Notes: generated by a model not told the origin, from the sequence alone. 5,102 nt of DNA from Candidatus Aenigmatarchaeota archaeon (GCA_030624445.1 JAUXKD010000051.1:1-5102); one strand, 5' to 3'; positions 1 to 5,032 are shown, counted from the stretch's first letter. Translations and numbers: made by a program.

Positions 1-234
1 GGCGACCGAAGCTGCTGCCGGCTCAACAAAAGACAAATCGTACTTGTGCAGTGAAATCTGCAGATAAGCAAAACCCGCAATGCCTAACGCGCTGGCGATC
101 CAAAGTGCGGGGTTGAAGAGGAAGCTGTATATGTAAGTGAGATCCGGACCCGTGCCTGCCATTCCTATTCTCGCATAGACTGCTGAAATTCCGGTTAATA
201 TACCGCTCATCAGGACTTCTTTCTTTTTTATCAT
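1..234 (-). CDS. Small DMT/EamA-like membrane protein, second of a pair (partial, C-terminus off the left edge)
   Basis: This open frame of 78 codons starts at ATG 234-232 and is still open at base 1. Its ATG overlaps the stop of the upstream gene by four bases (ATGA), so the two are probably cotranscribed and translationally coupled. Hydrophobic stretches at about residues 9-27, 33-40 and 43-60 suggest membrane helices, and an FVEPAAASVA motif (69-78) follows. The segment NPALW...SLHKYDLSFVEP (41-72) aligns with NELW...ALKYEPLSLVQP of the neighbouring protein, so the two are paralogous. Small four-helix members of the drug/metabolite transporter superfamily often work as heterodimers of such paralogues; that role is inferred here. 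The total length and substrate are unknown. An alternative start at codon 9 (Met) is possible, but neither start has a clear ribosome-binding site. Confidence 0.7.
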   Translation of the reverse strand, partial: MIKKKEVLMSGILTGISAVYARIGMAGTGPDLTYIYSFLFNPALWIASALGIAGFAYLQISLHKYDLSFVEPAAASVA

Positions 235-563
235 AGCGACAACAACAATACCCCCGCGGTTATAAGGATCACGTGAATCCATCTTGTCCCGATTTTCTCC
301 TTGAAGAAGAACCACCCGAACAAGACCGGTATTACTATCGATATGGAAAGCATGGGTTGTACGAGTGACAGGGGCTCGTACTTAAGGGCCGTCAGATAGG
401 AAAACAAACCGATAAGAGCGATTAAAACCGAAAGCATCCATAGTTCGTTTTTCATAAGTTTCCTGAAGGAGAATTTAGACATATCACCCATGCAGTACTT
501 CTGCAGGATCGCGGTCAATCCGAAGCATAATGCTGCAAAAACCGACAAAAACAGTCCTAGCAT
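231..563 (-). CDS. Small four-helix DMT/EamA-like membrane protein (ArnE/SMR-like)
   Basis: The protein is 110 residues with four predicted helices, at about 1-22, 41-60, 67-87 and 94-110. That is the size and layout of SMR/ArnE-type members of the drug/metabolite transporter superfamily. Features seen are a QK pair after helix 1 (21-22), EPLSLVQPMLS (63-73) leading into helix 3, and KEK (88-90) before helix 4. The membrane glutamate in helix 1 that defines EmrE-type multidrug exporters is absent. The general pattern recalls ArnE, half of a heterodimeric lipid-linked sugar flippase, but this is resemblance by eye only. I chose ATG 563 because a TATA box lies 28 bases upstream and no ribosome-binding site is seen, as expected for a leaderless message. 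ATG 587 in the same frame (118 residues) is the alternative, but it abuts the TATA box. The stop overlaps the start of its paralogue. Confidence 0.75.
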   Translation of the reverse strand: MLGLFLSVFAALCFGLTAILQKYCMGDMSKFSFRKLMKNELWMLSVLIALIGLFSYLTALKYEPLSLVQPMLSISIVIPVLFGWFFFKEKIGTRWIHVILITAGVLLLSL

Positions 564-567
564 AAAA

Positions 568-574
568 TTATATA
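568..574 (+). promoter_or_regulatory. TATA box for the flippase-like gene (leaderless promoter)
   Basis: TTATATA is preceded by the purine-rich AAAA expected of a BRE. Its centre is 28 bases before the ATG at 599, so the predicted transcription start falls on or next to the start codon. There is no Shine-Dalgarno sequence before 599. The box lies within ten bases of the start of the divergent gene. Confidence 0.6.
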
Positions 575-586
575 GAAAATCATCCA

Positions 587-595
587 TTATATAAA
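587..595 (-). promoter_or_regulatory. TATA box for the divergent small transporter pair (leaderless promoter)
   Basis: Read on the minus strand this is TTTATATAA. Its centre is 28 bases before the ATG at 563-561, which predicts a leaderless transcript starting at that codon. It sits just before the start of the plus-strand gene at 599, so the two divergent promoters interleave within about 40 bases. Confidence 0.6.
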
Positions 596-598
596 GAT

Positions 599-1159
599 AT
601 GAAGAAGCTTCTCTTGCTCGCATCGTCTGTCGTCGCATTCGTTTTTTTTCTGGTCCTGCAATGGGCCGGGATTAATAATATAGCAACAGCCTTTGTGAGA
701 ATCAACCCTGTATACCTCCCTCTAATCGTTCTGATTCCGCCTGTCATGCTCACCCTTTACAGCACGAGATGGAGACTGCTGCTTGGAAATGCCGGCGTGG
801 ATGCGAAGTGGCGCGTTGTCTTAAAGTACGCTTTCATCGGAGCGGCTTTCAACAACATAACCCCATTGGTAAGGTTCGGTGGGGAGCCCGTAAAGGGATA
901 CATGATTGCGAAGGAAGTCTCGGCAAGAAAAACAGACGTGTTCGCAAGCCTGACTACTGACTCTTTCGTGACCGCTCTGACCCTTCTAGTGCTGATTTAT
1001 TTCGGTATCGTGGGCCTGCTCGTTTTCAACATCGTTGACCTGGCCGCACTGGGTACTGTGTTTGTGGTCGTTGTTTTTTCCACAATCTTCGGTTTTTTTG
1101 CATTTTTCAACAAAAGAATGCTGGCAGTTTTTTCCAGAAAAATTTCAAGGTTATTATAA
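599..1159 (+). CDS. Flippase-like membrane protein (LPG-synthase-TM/UPF0104 family), N-terminal part, ended by an in-frame TAA
   Basis: This is the first 186 codons of an integral membrane protein of the family also found as the membrane part of lysylphosphatidylglycerol synthases and archaeal AglD. Helices are visible at about 3-22, 38-56, 72-90, 120-143 and 147-170. The family motif lies at 85-101: NNITPLVRFGGEPVKGY, with the hallmark P-x5-GGEP. Such proteins are thought to move or process lipid-linked or charged lipids in the membrane; the substrate here is unknown. Family members are usually around 320-340 residues, and this frame stops early at TAA 1157-1159. The same frame then continues with the missing C-terminal half up to 1585, giving 328 codons in all. 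The start at 599 fits a TATA box 28 bases upstream. The gene may be a recent pseudogene, a sequencing substitution or a true split gene. Confidence 0.75.
   Translation: MKKLLLLASSVVAFVFFLVLQWAGINNIATAFVRINPVYLPLIVLIPPVMLTLYSTRWRLLLGNAGVDAKWRVVLKYAFIGAAFNNITPLVRFGGEPVKGYMIAKEVSARKTDVFASLTTDSFVTALTLLVLIYFGIVGLLVFNIVDLAALGTVFVVVVFSTIFGFFAFFNKRMLAVFSRKISRLL
1157..1159 (+). other. In-frame TAA interrupting the flippase-like gene
   Basis: TAA is codon 187 of a frame that is otherwise open from 599 to 1585. Both sides are in the same phase, so a single base substitution, not a frameshift, would explain it. TAA also ends ftsZ, the FKBP gene and the C-terminal part of this gene, so reassignment of TAA as a sense codon is unlikely. 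Confidence 0.85.
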
Positions 1160-1162
1160 AGA

Positions 1163-1585
1163 TTGCTGCCTGATTTCGGGGAAAGGCTTCCGGAGATTGC
1201 CAGCGGCTTTACGGATAACATCAAGGATTCGCTGAAAAGAAAAGATGTTATTTTCAAGGCCCTTGCGATCGGACTGACCGAAAGGATGCTTGAAGTGATA
1301 TGCCTTTATGTTATTTTTTTATCCATGGGGTATGAACTGAGCCTGTTTTCCTGCGCCATGGTGCTGGGGGTGGGCGTGCTTGCAGGATTGATTCCGCTCT
1401 TCCCCGGTGGGCTTGTAGCGTACGAATCAAGTACCATAATAGTTCTGGGGCTGCTTGGGGTGCCTCCTGCCATAGCTGCCACAGCCATCCTCCTGTGGAG
1501 AGGTGTGAACTACTGGATGATCACAATCCTGGGTATGGGCATTGGCTGGCTGCATGGCGTGAAGTTCGTGTTCAAGAAATATTAA
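1163..1585 (+). CDS. Flippase-like membrane protein (LPG-synthase-TM/UPF0104 family), C-terminal part
   Basis: These codons continue the frame of the preceding gene after its TAA. The part contains the second conserved block of the family: PLFPGGLVAYESS (78-90), then a helix and ILLWRGVNYW (109-118), with the invariant arginine near the C-terminal helices. Membrane helices are seen at about 30-53, 61-80, 90-110 and 114-132, and the protein ends in a basic KFVFKKY. If it is translated on its own, TTG 1163 is the first possible start, with a weak AGGT 11 bases upstream; the first in-frame ATG is at 1286 and would lose the linker. No other lesion is seen, so decay, if that is what this is, must be recent. 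On its own this half would lack the GGEP motif and probably not work without the N-terminal half. Confidence 0.65.
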   Translation: MLPDFGERLPEIASGFTDNIKDSLKRKDVIFKALAIGLTERMLEVICLYVIFLSMGYELSLFSCAMVLGVGVLAGLIPLFPGGLVAYESSTIIVLGLLGVPPAIAATAILLWRGVNYWMITILGMGIGWLHGVKFVFKKY

Positions 1586-1643
1586 CAGTGCCTGGTTCTG
1601 AATGAAGAACAGCGAAGGGTGGCTTTATGAGGACTGCCCGAAA

Positions 1644-1651
1644 TTTAAATA
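1644..1651 (+). promoter_or_regulatory. TATA box and BRE of the FKBP gene
   Basis: TTTAAATA is preceded by a BRE-like CGAAA (1639-1643). The expected start of transcription is near 1674, giving a leader of about 36 bases before the ATG at 1711. The rest of the 125-base gap after the flippase-like gene holds only a weak 5-bp hairpin (GTTCT/AGAAC, about 1595-1610). Confidence 0.6.
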
Positions 1652-1698
1652 GCATATACATATTATAAGGTGATTGTCTTTCGGACATCGGCTGTTTT

Positions 1699-1705
1699 GG
1701 GTGAT
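1699..1705 (+). promoter_or_regulatory. Ribosome-binding site of the FKBP gene
   Basis: GGGTGAT matches the archaeal anti-Shine-Dalgarno (GGAGGTGAT) over six bases and lies five bases before ATG 1711. It fixes this start. Confidence 0.65.
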
Positions 1706-1710
1706 TTGTA

Positions 1711-2415
1711 ATGAAAAAGGGAGACTGGATAAAGATCGATTTCACTGGTAGAATGAAAGCCACAGGTGAGGTCTTCGATCTCACTTCGGAAGAGGTGGCG
1801 AAAAAGGAAGGCGTTCACGATCCCAAAAAAAAGTACGGGCCCGTGCTGACGATAGTGGGCGCCGGTATGATCATACCCGGTGTGGAGCGGGAGCTCCTGA
1901 AAATGAAACCCGGCGAAGAGAAGGAATTCGAAGTAAAGCCGGAAAATGCTTTGGGGCCCAGGAGACCTGAGTTTGTAAAGATATTCTCCATTGCAAAATT
2001 CACGCGTGAAAAAATCACCCCGTTCCCTGGCATGTGGATAAATATCGATGGGCGGAATGCGAAGGTGCAGTCCGTTGCCGGGGGAAGGGTGAGGATCGAT
2101 TTCAACCACCCACTTGCCGGGAAAGAACTGAGATACGCCGTTAAGATCGTGGAGGAAGTAAAAGGCACCAAGAGTATGGTGGATTCCCTGCTTGAATACT
2201 ACGGCGCGAAGGGTAAGACTAATATTACCGGGAAAAGGGCCGACATAATTGCGGAAAAGGATGTGAATCCTATGACAAAAAAGCTCATAGAGGAGACTCT
2301 CAAGAAATGGTGCCCCGGAGTGGACTCCGTGAACTTTGTGCCTGAGAAGGGAAAGCCGGAGGCGAGTAAATCCGGGAAGGAAAAAATTGGCGCAGGGAAA
2401 GACTTAAATATCTAA
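1711..2415 (+). CDS. Long archaeal FKBP/SlyD-type peptidyl-prolyl cis-trans isomerase
   Basis: This is a cytoplasmic folding helper that catalyses isomerisation of bonds before proline and, in this class, also acts as a chaperone. The FKBP fold is seen in two pieces. The first carries IDFTGRM (9-15), the active-site FD (22-23), the IIPGVE stretch (54-59) and KPGEE (66-70). After it comes the SlyD-type insert-in-flap chaperone domain at about 83-130. The fold then returns with RVRIDFNHPLAGKEL (126-140), a strongly conserved SlyD/FKBP signature. Residues 150-210 form an extra C-terminal domain, as known in the 26-kDa archaeal FKBPs of methanogens, and the last 20 residues are lysine-rich. No signal peptide is present. 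The gene has its own promoter and ribosome-binding site. Its position beside translation and export genes fits a role in folding new proteins, but that is inference. Confidence 0.92.
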   Translation: MKKGDWIKIDFTGRMKATGEVFDLTSEEVAKKEGVHDPKKKYGPVLTIVGAGMIIPGVERELLKMKPGEEKEFEVKPENALGPRRPEFVKIFSIAKFTREKITPFPGMWINIDGRNAKVQSVAGGRVRIDFNHPLAGKELRYAVKIVEEVKGTKSMVDSLLEYYGAKGKTNITGKRADIIAEKDVNPMTKKLIEETLKKWCPGVDSVNFVPEKGKPEASKSGKEKIGAGKDLNI

Positions 2416-2468
2416 TCTCCATTTTAATTTTATAGTGAATTGACCCGAAAAGAACTGACTTGAAAATA

Positions 2469-2497
2469 GTTAAGTTTAAAAATCCTAAGAACTTAAC
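2469..2497 (+). repeat. Perfect 8-bp inverted repeat in the ftsZ promoter (possible operator)
   Basis: GTTAAGTT (2469-2476) and AACTTAAC (2490-2497) are exact reverse complements separated by 13 bases. The arm centres are 21 bases apart, about two helical turns, so both would face the same side of the DNA. The left arm overlaps the TATA box and the right arm lies between it and the expected start of transcription, as for a repressor operator. The AT-rich content lowers the weight of this. Confidence 0.4.
2475..2482 (+). promoter_or_regulatory. TATA box of ftsZ
   Basis: TTTAAAAA is centred about 27 bases before ATG 2506 (a mini-ORF) and 61 bases before the ftsZ ATG. It predicts a leader of about 34 bases. 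The stretch before it (2416-2460) holds only T-rich sequence after the FKBP stop, which could help end transcription. Confidence 0.55.
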
Positions 2498-2505
2498 CGA
2501 AATGC

Positions 2506-2538
2506 ATGTTCAATAAATGGTCGCTTAGAGGTTGCTGA
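2506..2538 (+). other. Possible leaderless 10-codon upstream mini-ORF before ftsZ
   Basis: ATG 2506 lies where transcription should begin, 27 bases from the TATA box. It opens a frame for MFNKWSLRGC that stops at TGA 2536-2538, one base before the ftsZ ATG. The ftsZ ribosome-binding site GAGGTT (2528-2533) lies inside it, so a ribosome ending here would be placed to reinitiate. No protein evidence can be had from sequence alone. Confidence 0.3.
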
Positions 2539-2539
2539 T

Positions 2540-3673
2540 ATGACTGCTGAATCGATAATCAATTCCGCACTGGCAGAAGAAGAAATCCCGCAGGCAGCAG
2601 CGCCTGAAAGGGTAGAAAGAGAAGACGAAATGGACGAAGAGCTAAGGAGAATTCTCGAATCCCGAAAAGCCGAAATCAAGGTTGTCGGCGTCGGGGGTGC
2701 TGGTGGAAACACCATATCGCGACTGATGCAGATCGGTATCGTCGGCGCGGAAACGGTTGCCATAAACACAGACGCTCAGGACCTGCTTTATACGGATGCC
2801 GACAGGAAAATTCTTATAGGAAAGGATATAACCGGGGGACTCGGCGCAGGCGCTGACCCGAGCATCGGGGGCGAGGCTGCCAAGGAGTCGAAAGAGGAAA
2901 TAAAGAAGGCTCTTGAAGGCGCCGACATGGTTTTCATAGACTGCGGCCTTGGCGGGGGAACCGGAACCGGTTCCAGTCCCATAGTCGCCGACGTTGCCAA
3001 GAAGATCGGCGCCCTGACCGTGGGCATAGTCACCCTTCCCTTCGCCATGGAAGGAAAGCAGAGGAGCAAGAACGCTCAGGAGGGGTTGGAAAACCTGGAG
3101 TCCGTTGTGGACACCCTCATCGTCATACCGAACGACAAGCTGCTCGAGATCGTGCCGGACGTGAGCATCCTTACGGCGTTCAAGGTCGCTGATGAAATCC
3201 TGGTGAATGCCGTTAAGGGCATAGCCGAACTGATAACCAAGCCCGGCCTGGTGAACCTGGACTTCGCTGACGTAAGGGCCGTGATGAGCTCAGGCGGCCT
3301 TGCAATGATAGGGATGGGCGAATCCGACTCCGAAAACAGGGCGGTGGAGTCTGTCGAAAAATCGCTGAGCAATCCTCTTCTGGATGTGGCAATAGAAGGT
3401 GCGACTGGAGCTCTGATAAACGTCTCCGGCGGAGAGGACGTTACCATAAAGGAATGCCAGGAGATAGTCGAAGCGGTAAATAGCAAGATAAATCCGGACG
3501 CGAAGATAATATGGGGAGCGCAGGTGGACAAAGCGCTGGGAGACGGCGTGAGGACCATGCTCATAATGACAGGCGTCAAGTCTTCCCAGATATACGGTCC
3601 GGATCAGACCTATACACAGCAGAAACAAAAGGAAATCGAAAAGGTTTTGGGTATTGACTTCGTGAGTAGGTAA
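2540..3673 (+). CDS. ftsZ: Cell division GTPase FtsZ (archaeal FtsZ1-like)
   Basis: FtsZ is a tubulin-like GTPase that polymerises into the division ring at midcell. The 377 residues begin with an acidic, poorly conserved extension (1-44). The GTPase domain follows with [11 protein letters not shown] (47-57, loop T1), the GGLGAGADP loop (99-107), the tubulin signature GGGTGTG (138-144), and the catalytic T7 loop NLDFADVR (239-246), whose aspartates complete the GTP site of the next subunit. The C-terminal domain runs to about 346. The protein ends in a short linker and a final GIDFVSR, like the conserved tail motif of archaeal FtsZ1. All key motifs are intact. The start at 2540 has GAGGTT six bases upstream. 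The gene has its own promoter and is followed by the promoter of the secE operon. Paralogues (FtsZ2, CetZ) differ in the tail and N-terminus, so FtsZ1 is the better fit. Confidence 0.97.
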   Translation: MTAESIINSALAEEEIPQAAAPERVEREDEMDEELRRILESRKAEIKVVGVGGAGGNTISRLMQIGIVGAETVAINTDAQDLLYTDADRKILIGKDITGGLGAGADPSIGGEAAKESKEEIKKALEGADMVFIDCGLGGGTGTGSSPIVADVAKKIGALTVGIVTLPFAMEGKQRSKNAQEGLENLESVVDTLIVIPNDKLLEIVPDVSILTAFKVADEILVNAVKGIAELITKPGLVNLDFADVRAVMSSGGLAMIGMGESDSENRAVESVEKSLSNPLLDVAIEGATGALINVSGGEDVTIKECQEIVEAVNSKINPDAKIIWGAQVDKALGDGVRTMLIMTGVKSSQIYGPDQTYTQQKQKEIEKVLGIDFVSR

Positions 3674-3694
3674 TGAAACCCGGCTCCTGTCAGG

Positions 3695-3728
3695 GAAAAT
3701 TTTCTTATATAATTTATAATATATAAAT
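3695..3728 (+). promoter_or_regulatory. AT-rich promoter region of the secE-spt5-rpl11 operon with several TATA boxes
   Basis: Three overlapping TATA candidates are seen: TTATATAA (3705-3712), TTTATAAT (3713-3720) and TATATAAA (3720-3727). At about 27 bases downstream these predict starts near 3736, 3744 and 3751. The first would start exactly at a mini-ORF ATG; the last would leave an 11-base leader before secE. A perfect 10-bp palindrome, GAAAATTTTC (3695-3704), touches the first box, and TTTATA/TATAAA (3713-3718, 3722-3727) form an inverted repeat. Which box is used cannot be told from sequence. Confidence 0.6.
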
Positions 3729-3735
3729 CCAAAGA

Positions 3736-3765
3736 ATGGAAAGTGAAAACAGGGTATCGATATGA
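3736..3765 (+). other. Possible leaderless 9-codon mini-ORF overlapping the secE start
   Basis: ATG 3736 is 27-28 bases from the centre of TTATATAA. It encodes MESENRVSI and ends at TGA 3763-3765, giving an ATGA overlap with the secE ATG at 3762. An AGGG (3751-3754) inside it could serve secE. If the nearest TATA box (3720-3727) is the one used, this ORF would not be on the message. Confidence 0.3.
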
Positions 3766-3935
3766 AAATAAACTTGAAGTCGAAATTGCTGGAATGGAAG
3801 AGGGTGTTGCAGGTGGCCAGAAAGCCCAGCAGGGACGAGCTGACGACTTCGTCCAAGATTTGTATAATCGGCATAGCACTCATAGGATCCATTGGTTTTG
3901 GCATATTCTTGGTCTTCGCATTTCTGGGGATATAG
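3762..3935 (+). CDS. secE: Preprotein translocase subunit SecE (Sec61 gamma)
   Basis: SecE is the small clamp subunit of the SecYE-beta protein-conducting channel in the cell membrane. The 57-residue product has the archaeal SecE layout: a short basic amphipathic helix with EWKRVLQVARKPSRDEL (11-27), where the conserved KP followed by a Glu-containing turn is typical, then one membrane helix from about 34 to 56. Archaeal SecE proteins are usually 55-75 residues, so this is full length. The only in-frame start is ATG 3762, because a TGA lies six codons upstream. A weak AGGGT is found seven bases before the ATG. Spt5 starts 9 bases after its stop, the usual archaeal and bacterial secE-nusG/spt5 linkage, which strongly supports the call despite the short length. 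Confidence 0.92.
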   Translation: MKINLKSKLLEWKRVLQVARKPSRDELTTSSKICIIGIALIGSIGFGIFLVFAFLGI

Positions 3936-3944
3936 GAGAATCAA

Positions 3945-4382
3945 ATGATATACACGCTGCGGACGACATCCGGTAGAGAGGACATAGTAATGGACATGCT
4001 CAACAGCAAGGCGAACGCCGAAAACCTGGACGTGAAGGCCGTGATTCATCCCGCGGAACTCAAAGGGTACATATTCATAGAAGGGAGCACCGCCGACATT
4101 CATAAAGCCCTCAGGGGCGTCATGCACACAAAAGGCCTCATAGAAAAACCCATCAAGATAAGCGACATACAGCATTTCATGGAAACCAAGACCGAGGAGT
4201 TAAAGGTTAACGAAGGGGATGAAGTGGAGATAATAGGCGGCCCGTTCAAGGGTGAAAGGGGGAAGATTAAGAGGGTCGACAAAACGAAGAACGAGGTCAC
4301 CATTGAGCTGTTGGAAGCCAGCATACCGATACCCGTTACAATAGCCATGGAGTTCATAAAGGTCATCAAGAAGGCGGAGTAG
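3945..4382 (+). CDS. spt5: Transcription elongation factor Spt5 (NusG family)
   Basis: Spt5 binds the RNA polymerase clamp, closes it over the DNA and keeps elongation processive; it works with Spt4. The 145-residue protein is the usual archaeal length. The NGN domain occupies about 1-82, starting MIYTLRTTSGREDIV, the typical opening strand and helix, with GYIFIEG (41-47) in the core. A KOW domain follows at about 87-125, with VNEGDEVEIIGGPFKG (88-103) and the RGKIKRVD turn (105-112). The start has AGGAG six bases upstream. It follows secE by 9 bases and its TAG directly abuts the rpl11 ATG. The order secE-spt5-rpl11 is conserved in archaea and bacteria and couples export, transcription and ribosome production genes. 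Confidence 0.96.
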   Translation: MIYTLRTTSGREDIVMDMLNSKANAENLDVKAVIHPAELKGYIFIEGSTADIHKALRGVMHTKGLIEKPIKISDIQHFMETKTEELKVNEGDEVEIIGGPFKGERGKIKRVDKTKNEVTIELLEASIPIPVTIAMEFIKVIKKAE

Positions 4383-4982
4383 ATGGAAAAGACGATTGAA
4401 GTTGTGGTTGAAGGAGGAAAGGCCACTGCGGCTCCGCCTTTGGGTCCGGCCCTCGGACCGCTGGGGGTGAATATAACAGAAGTCGTGGACGATATCAATG
4501 AGAAGACCAGTGAACTGGAAGGTATGAAGGTTCCCGTTAAGGTTATAGTCGACACTGGAACAAAGGACCACAGGATAGAAGTCGGGAAGCCTTCCGCGTC
4601 CGCGTTGATAATCAAGGAATTGAACATTGAAAAGGGGTCCTCACTTCCGGGCAAGGACAGGGTCGGCGATCTGACAAATGCGCAAGTGAAAAAGATAGCG
4701 AAGGCCAAGTTCGGCTCTGATGATGAACCCCATGTAAACCAGATAAAGGGAACCTGCAGAAGCATGGGAATAACGATCGGAGAGGGTGAAGTCACGGAGG
4801 AAGAACTGAAGGCGGCCGAAGAGCACAAAGAGCAGGTTATGGAAGAAGGAGCCGAGGCCGGAGAGGCGCCTGCAGAGGGTGAAGGGGAGCCGGAAGAGAA
4901 GCCTGCAGAGGGTGACATTCCGGAGAAAAAGGGAGAAAAAGAGAAGAAGGCCGGAGACGAGGAAGAGGGAAAGCCCGAATGA
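4383..4982 (+). CDS. rpl11: Large subunit ribosomal protein L11 (uL11) with a charged C-terminal extension
   Basis: L11 binds the GTPase-associated region of 23S rRNA at the base of the ribosome stalk. Residues 1-142 match an archaeal L11. The N-terminal domain has the proline-rich APPLGPALGPLGVN (17-30), and the RNA-binding domain includes KIAKAKF (104-110) and the archaeal GTCRSMGITIGEG (123-135). The protein then continues for about 50 residues of almost only Glu, Lys, Gly, Ala and Pro. Residues 154-199 hold 19 acidic residues and 7 lysines. Archaeal L11 usually ends near 160-165, so the tail is an addition. The ATG directly follows the spt5 TAG, with GGAG (4376-4379) inside the last spt5 codons, so translation is probably coupled. 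In many archaea L1, L10 and L12 follow, but here a new promoter does. Confidence 0.96.
   Translation: MEKTIEVVVEGGKATAAPPLGPALGPLGVNITEVVDDINEKTSELEGMKVPVKVIVDTGTKDHRIEVGKPSASALIIKELNIEKGSSLPGKDRVGDLTNAQVKKIAKAKFGSDDEPHVNQIKGTCRSMGITIGEGEVTEEELKAAEEHKEQVMEEGAEAGEAPAEGEGEPEEKPAEGDIPEKKGEKEKKAGDEEEGKPE
4868..4915 (+). repeat. 15-bp direct repeat within the L11 tail
   Basis: GCCTGCAGAGGGTGA occurs at 4868-4882 and again at 4901-4915, in the same frame and 33 bases (11 codons) apart. Each copy encodes PAEG followed by Glu or Asp. This suggests that the tail grew by a local duplication. Confidence 0.85.
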
Positions 4983-5023
4983 ACGATAGAATGTGATAGA
5001 AGTTGCTTGTTTTGACCCACAAA

Positions 5024-5032
5024 CTTAAATTA
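5024..5032 (+). promoter_or_regulatory. TATA box after rpl11
   Basis: CTTAAATTA is preceded by CACAAA. Its centre is 26 bases before ATG 5054, in line with the spacing of the other leaderless promoters of this window. The 41 bases between the rpl11 stop and this box hold no gene. Confidence 0.5.

Noticed and set aside
587..638. Longer N-terminus for the small transporter (ATG 638 or 587)
   Set aside because: The extension from 638 would overlap the divergent gene's coding start and the gene's own TATA box; the first 18 residues are polar and unlike the family. 587 abuts the TATA box and is less likely than 563.
1154..1160. TTATAAA as a promoter for the C-terminal half of the split gene
   Set aside because: No start codon in frame lies at the expected distance (about 1184), and the sequence is simply coding DNA plus the TAA.
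1627..1668. 13-codon ORF with a GGGTGG upstream, between the flippase-like gene and FKBP
   Set aside because: It contains the FKBP TATA box and would need readthrough transcription from upstream; no sign of selection.
2418..2435. T-rich stretch after the FKBP stop as a terminator
   Set aside because: It has only runs of four T and no hairpin; plausible as an archaeal U-tract terminator but too weak to list.
3673..3726. 17-codon ORF starting with TAATG overlap at the ftsZ stop
   Set aside because: It has no good ribosome-binding site and runs through the TATA-rich promoter of secE; its codons are just the AT-rich spacer.
3290..3904. 204-codon minus-strand frame across ftsZ and secE
   Set aside because: It lies opposite two well-identified genes and their promoter, and has no coherent domain.
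3743..3976. 77-codon open frame starting at GTG 3743
   Set aside because: It overlaps all of secE and the start of spt5 in another phase; its product has no membrane segment or recognisable domain, while secE in the other frame has the family layout and operon position.
4100..5020. 306-codon minus-strand frame opposite spt5 and rpl11
   Set aside because: It is a Ser/Pro-rich shadow caused by the Glu/Gly/Lys codons of L11 and Spt5 on the other strand, with no promoter or domain.
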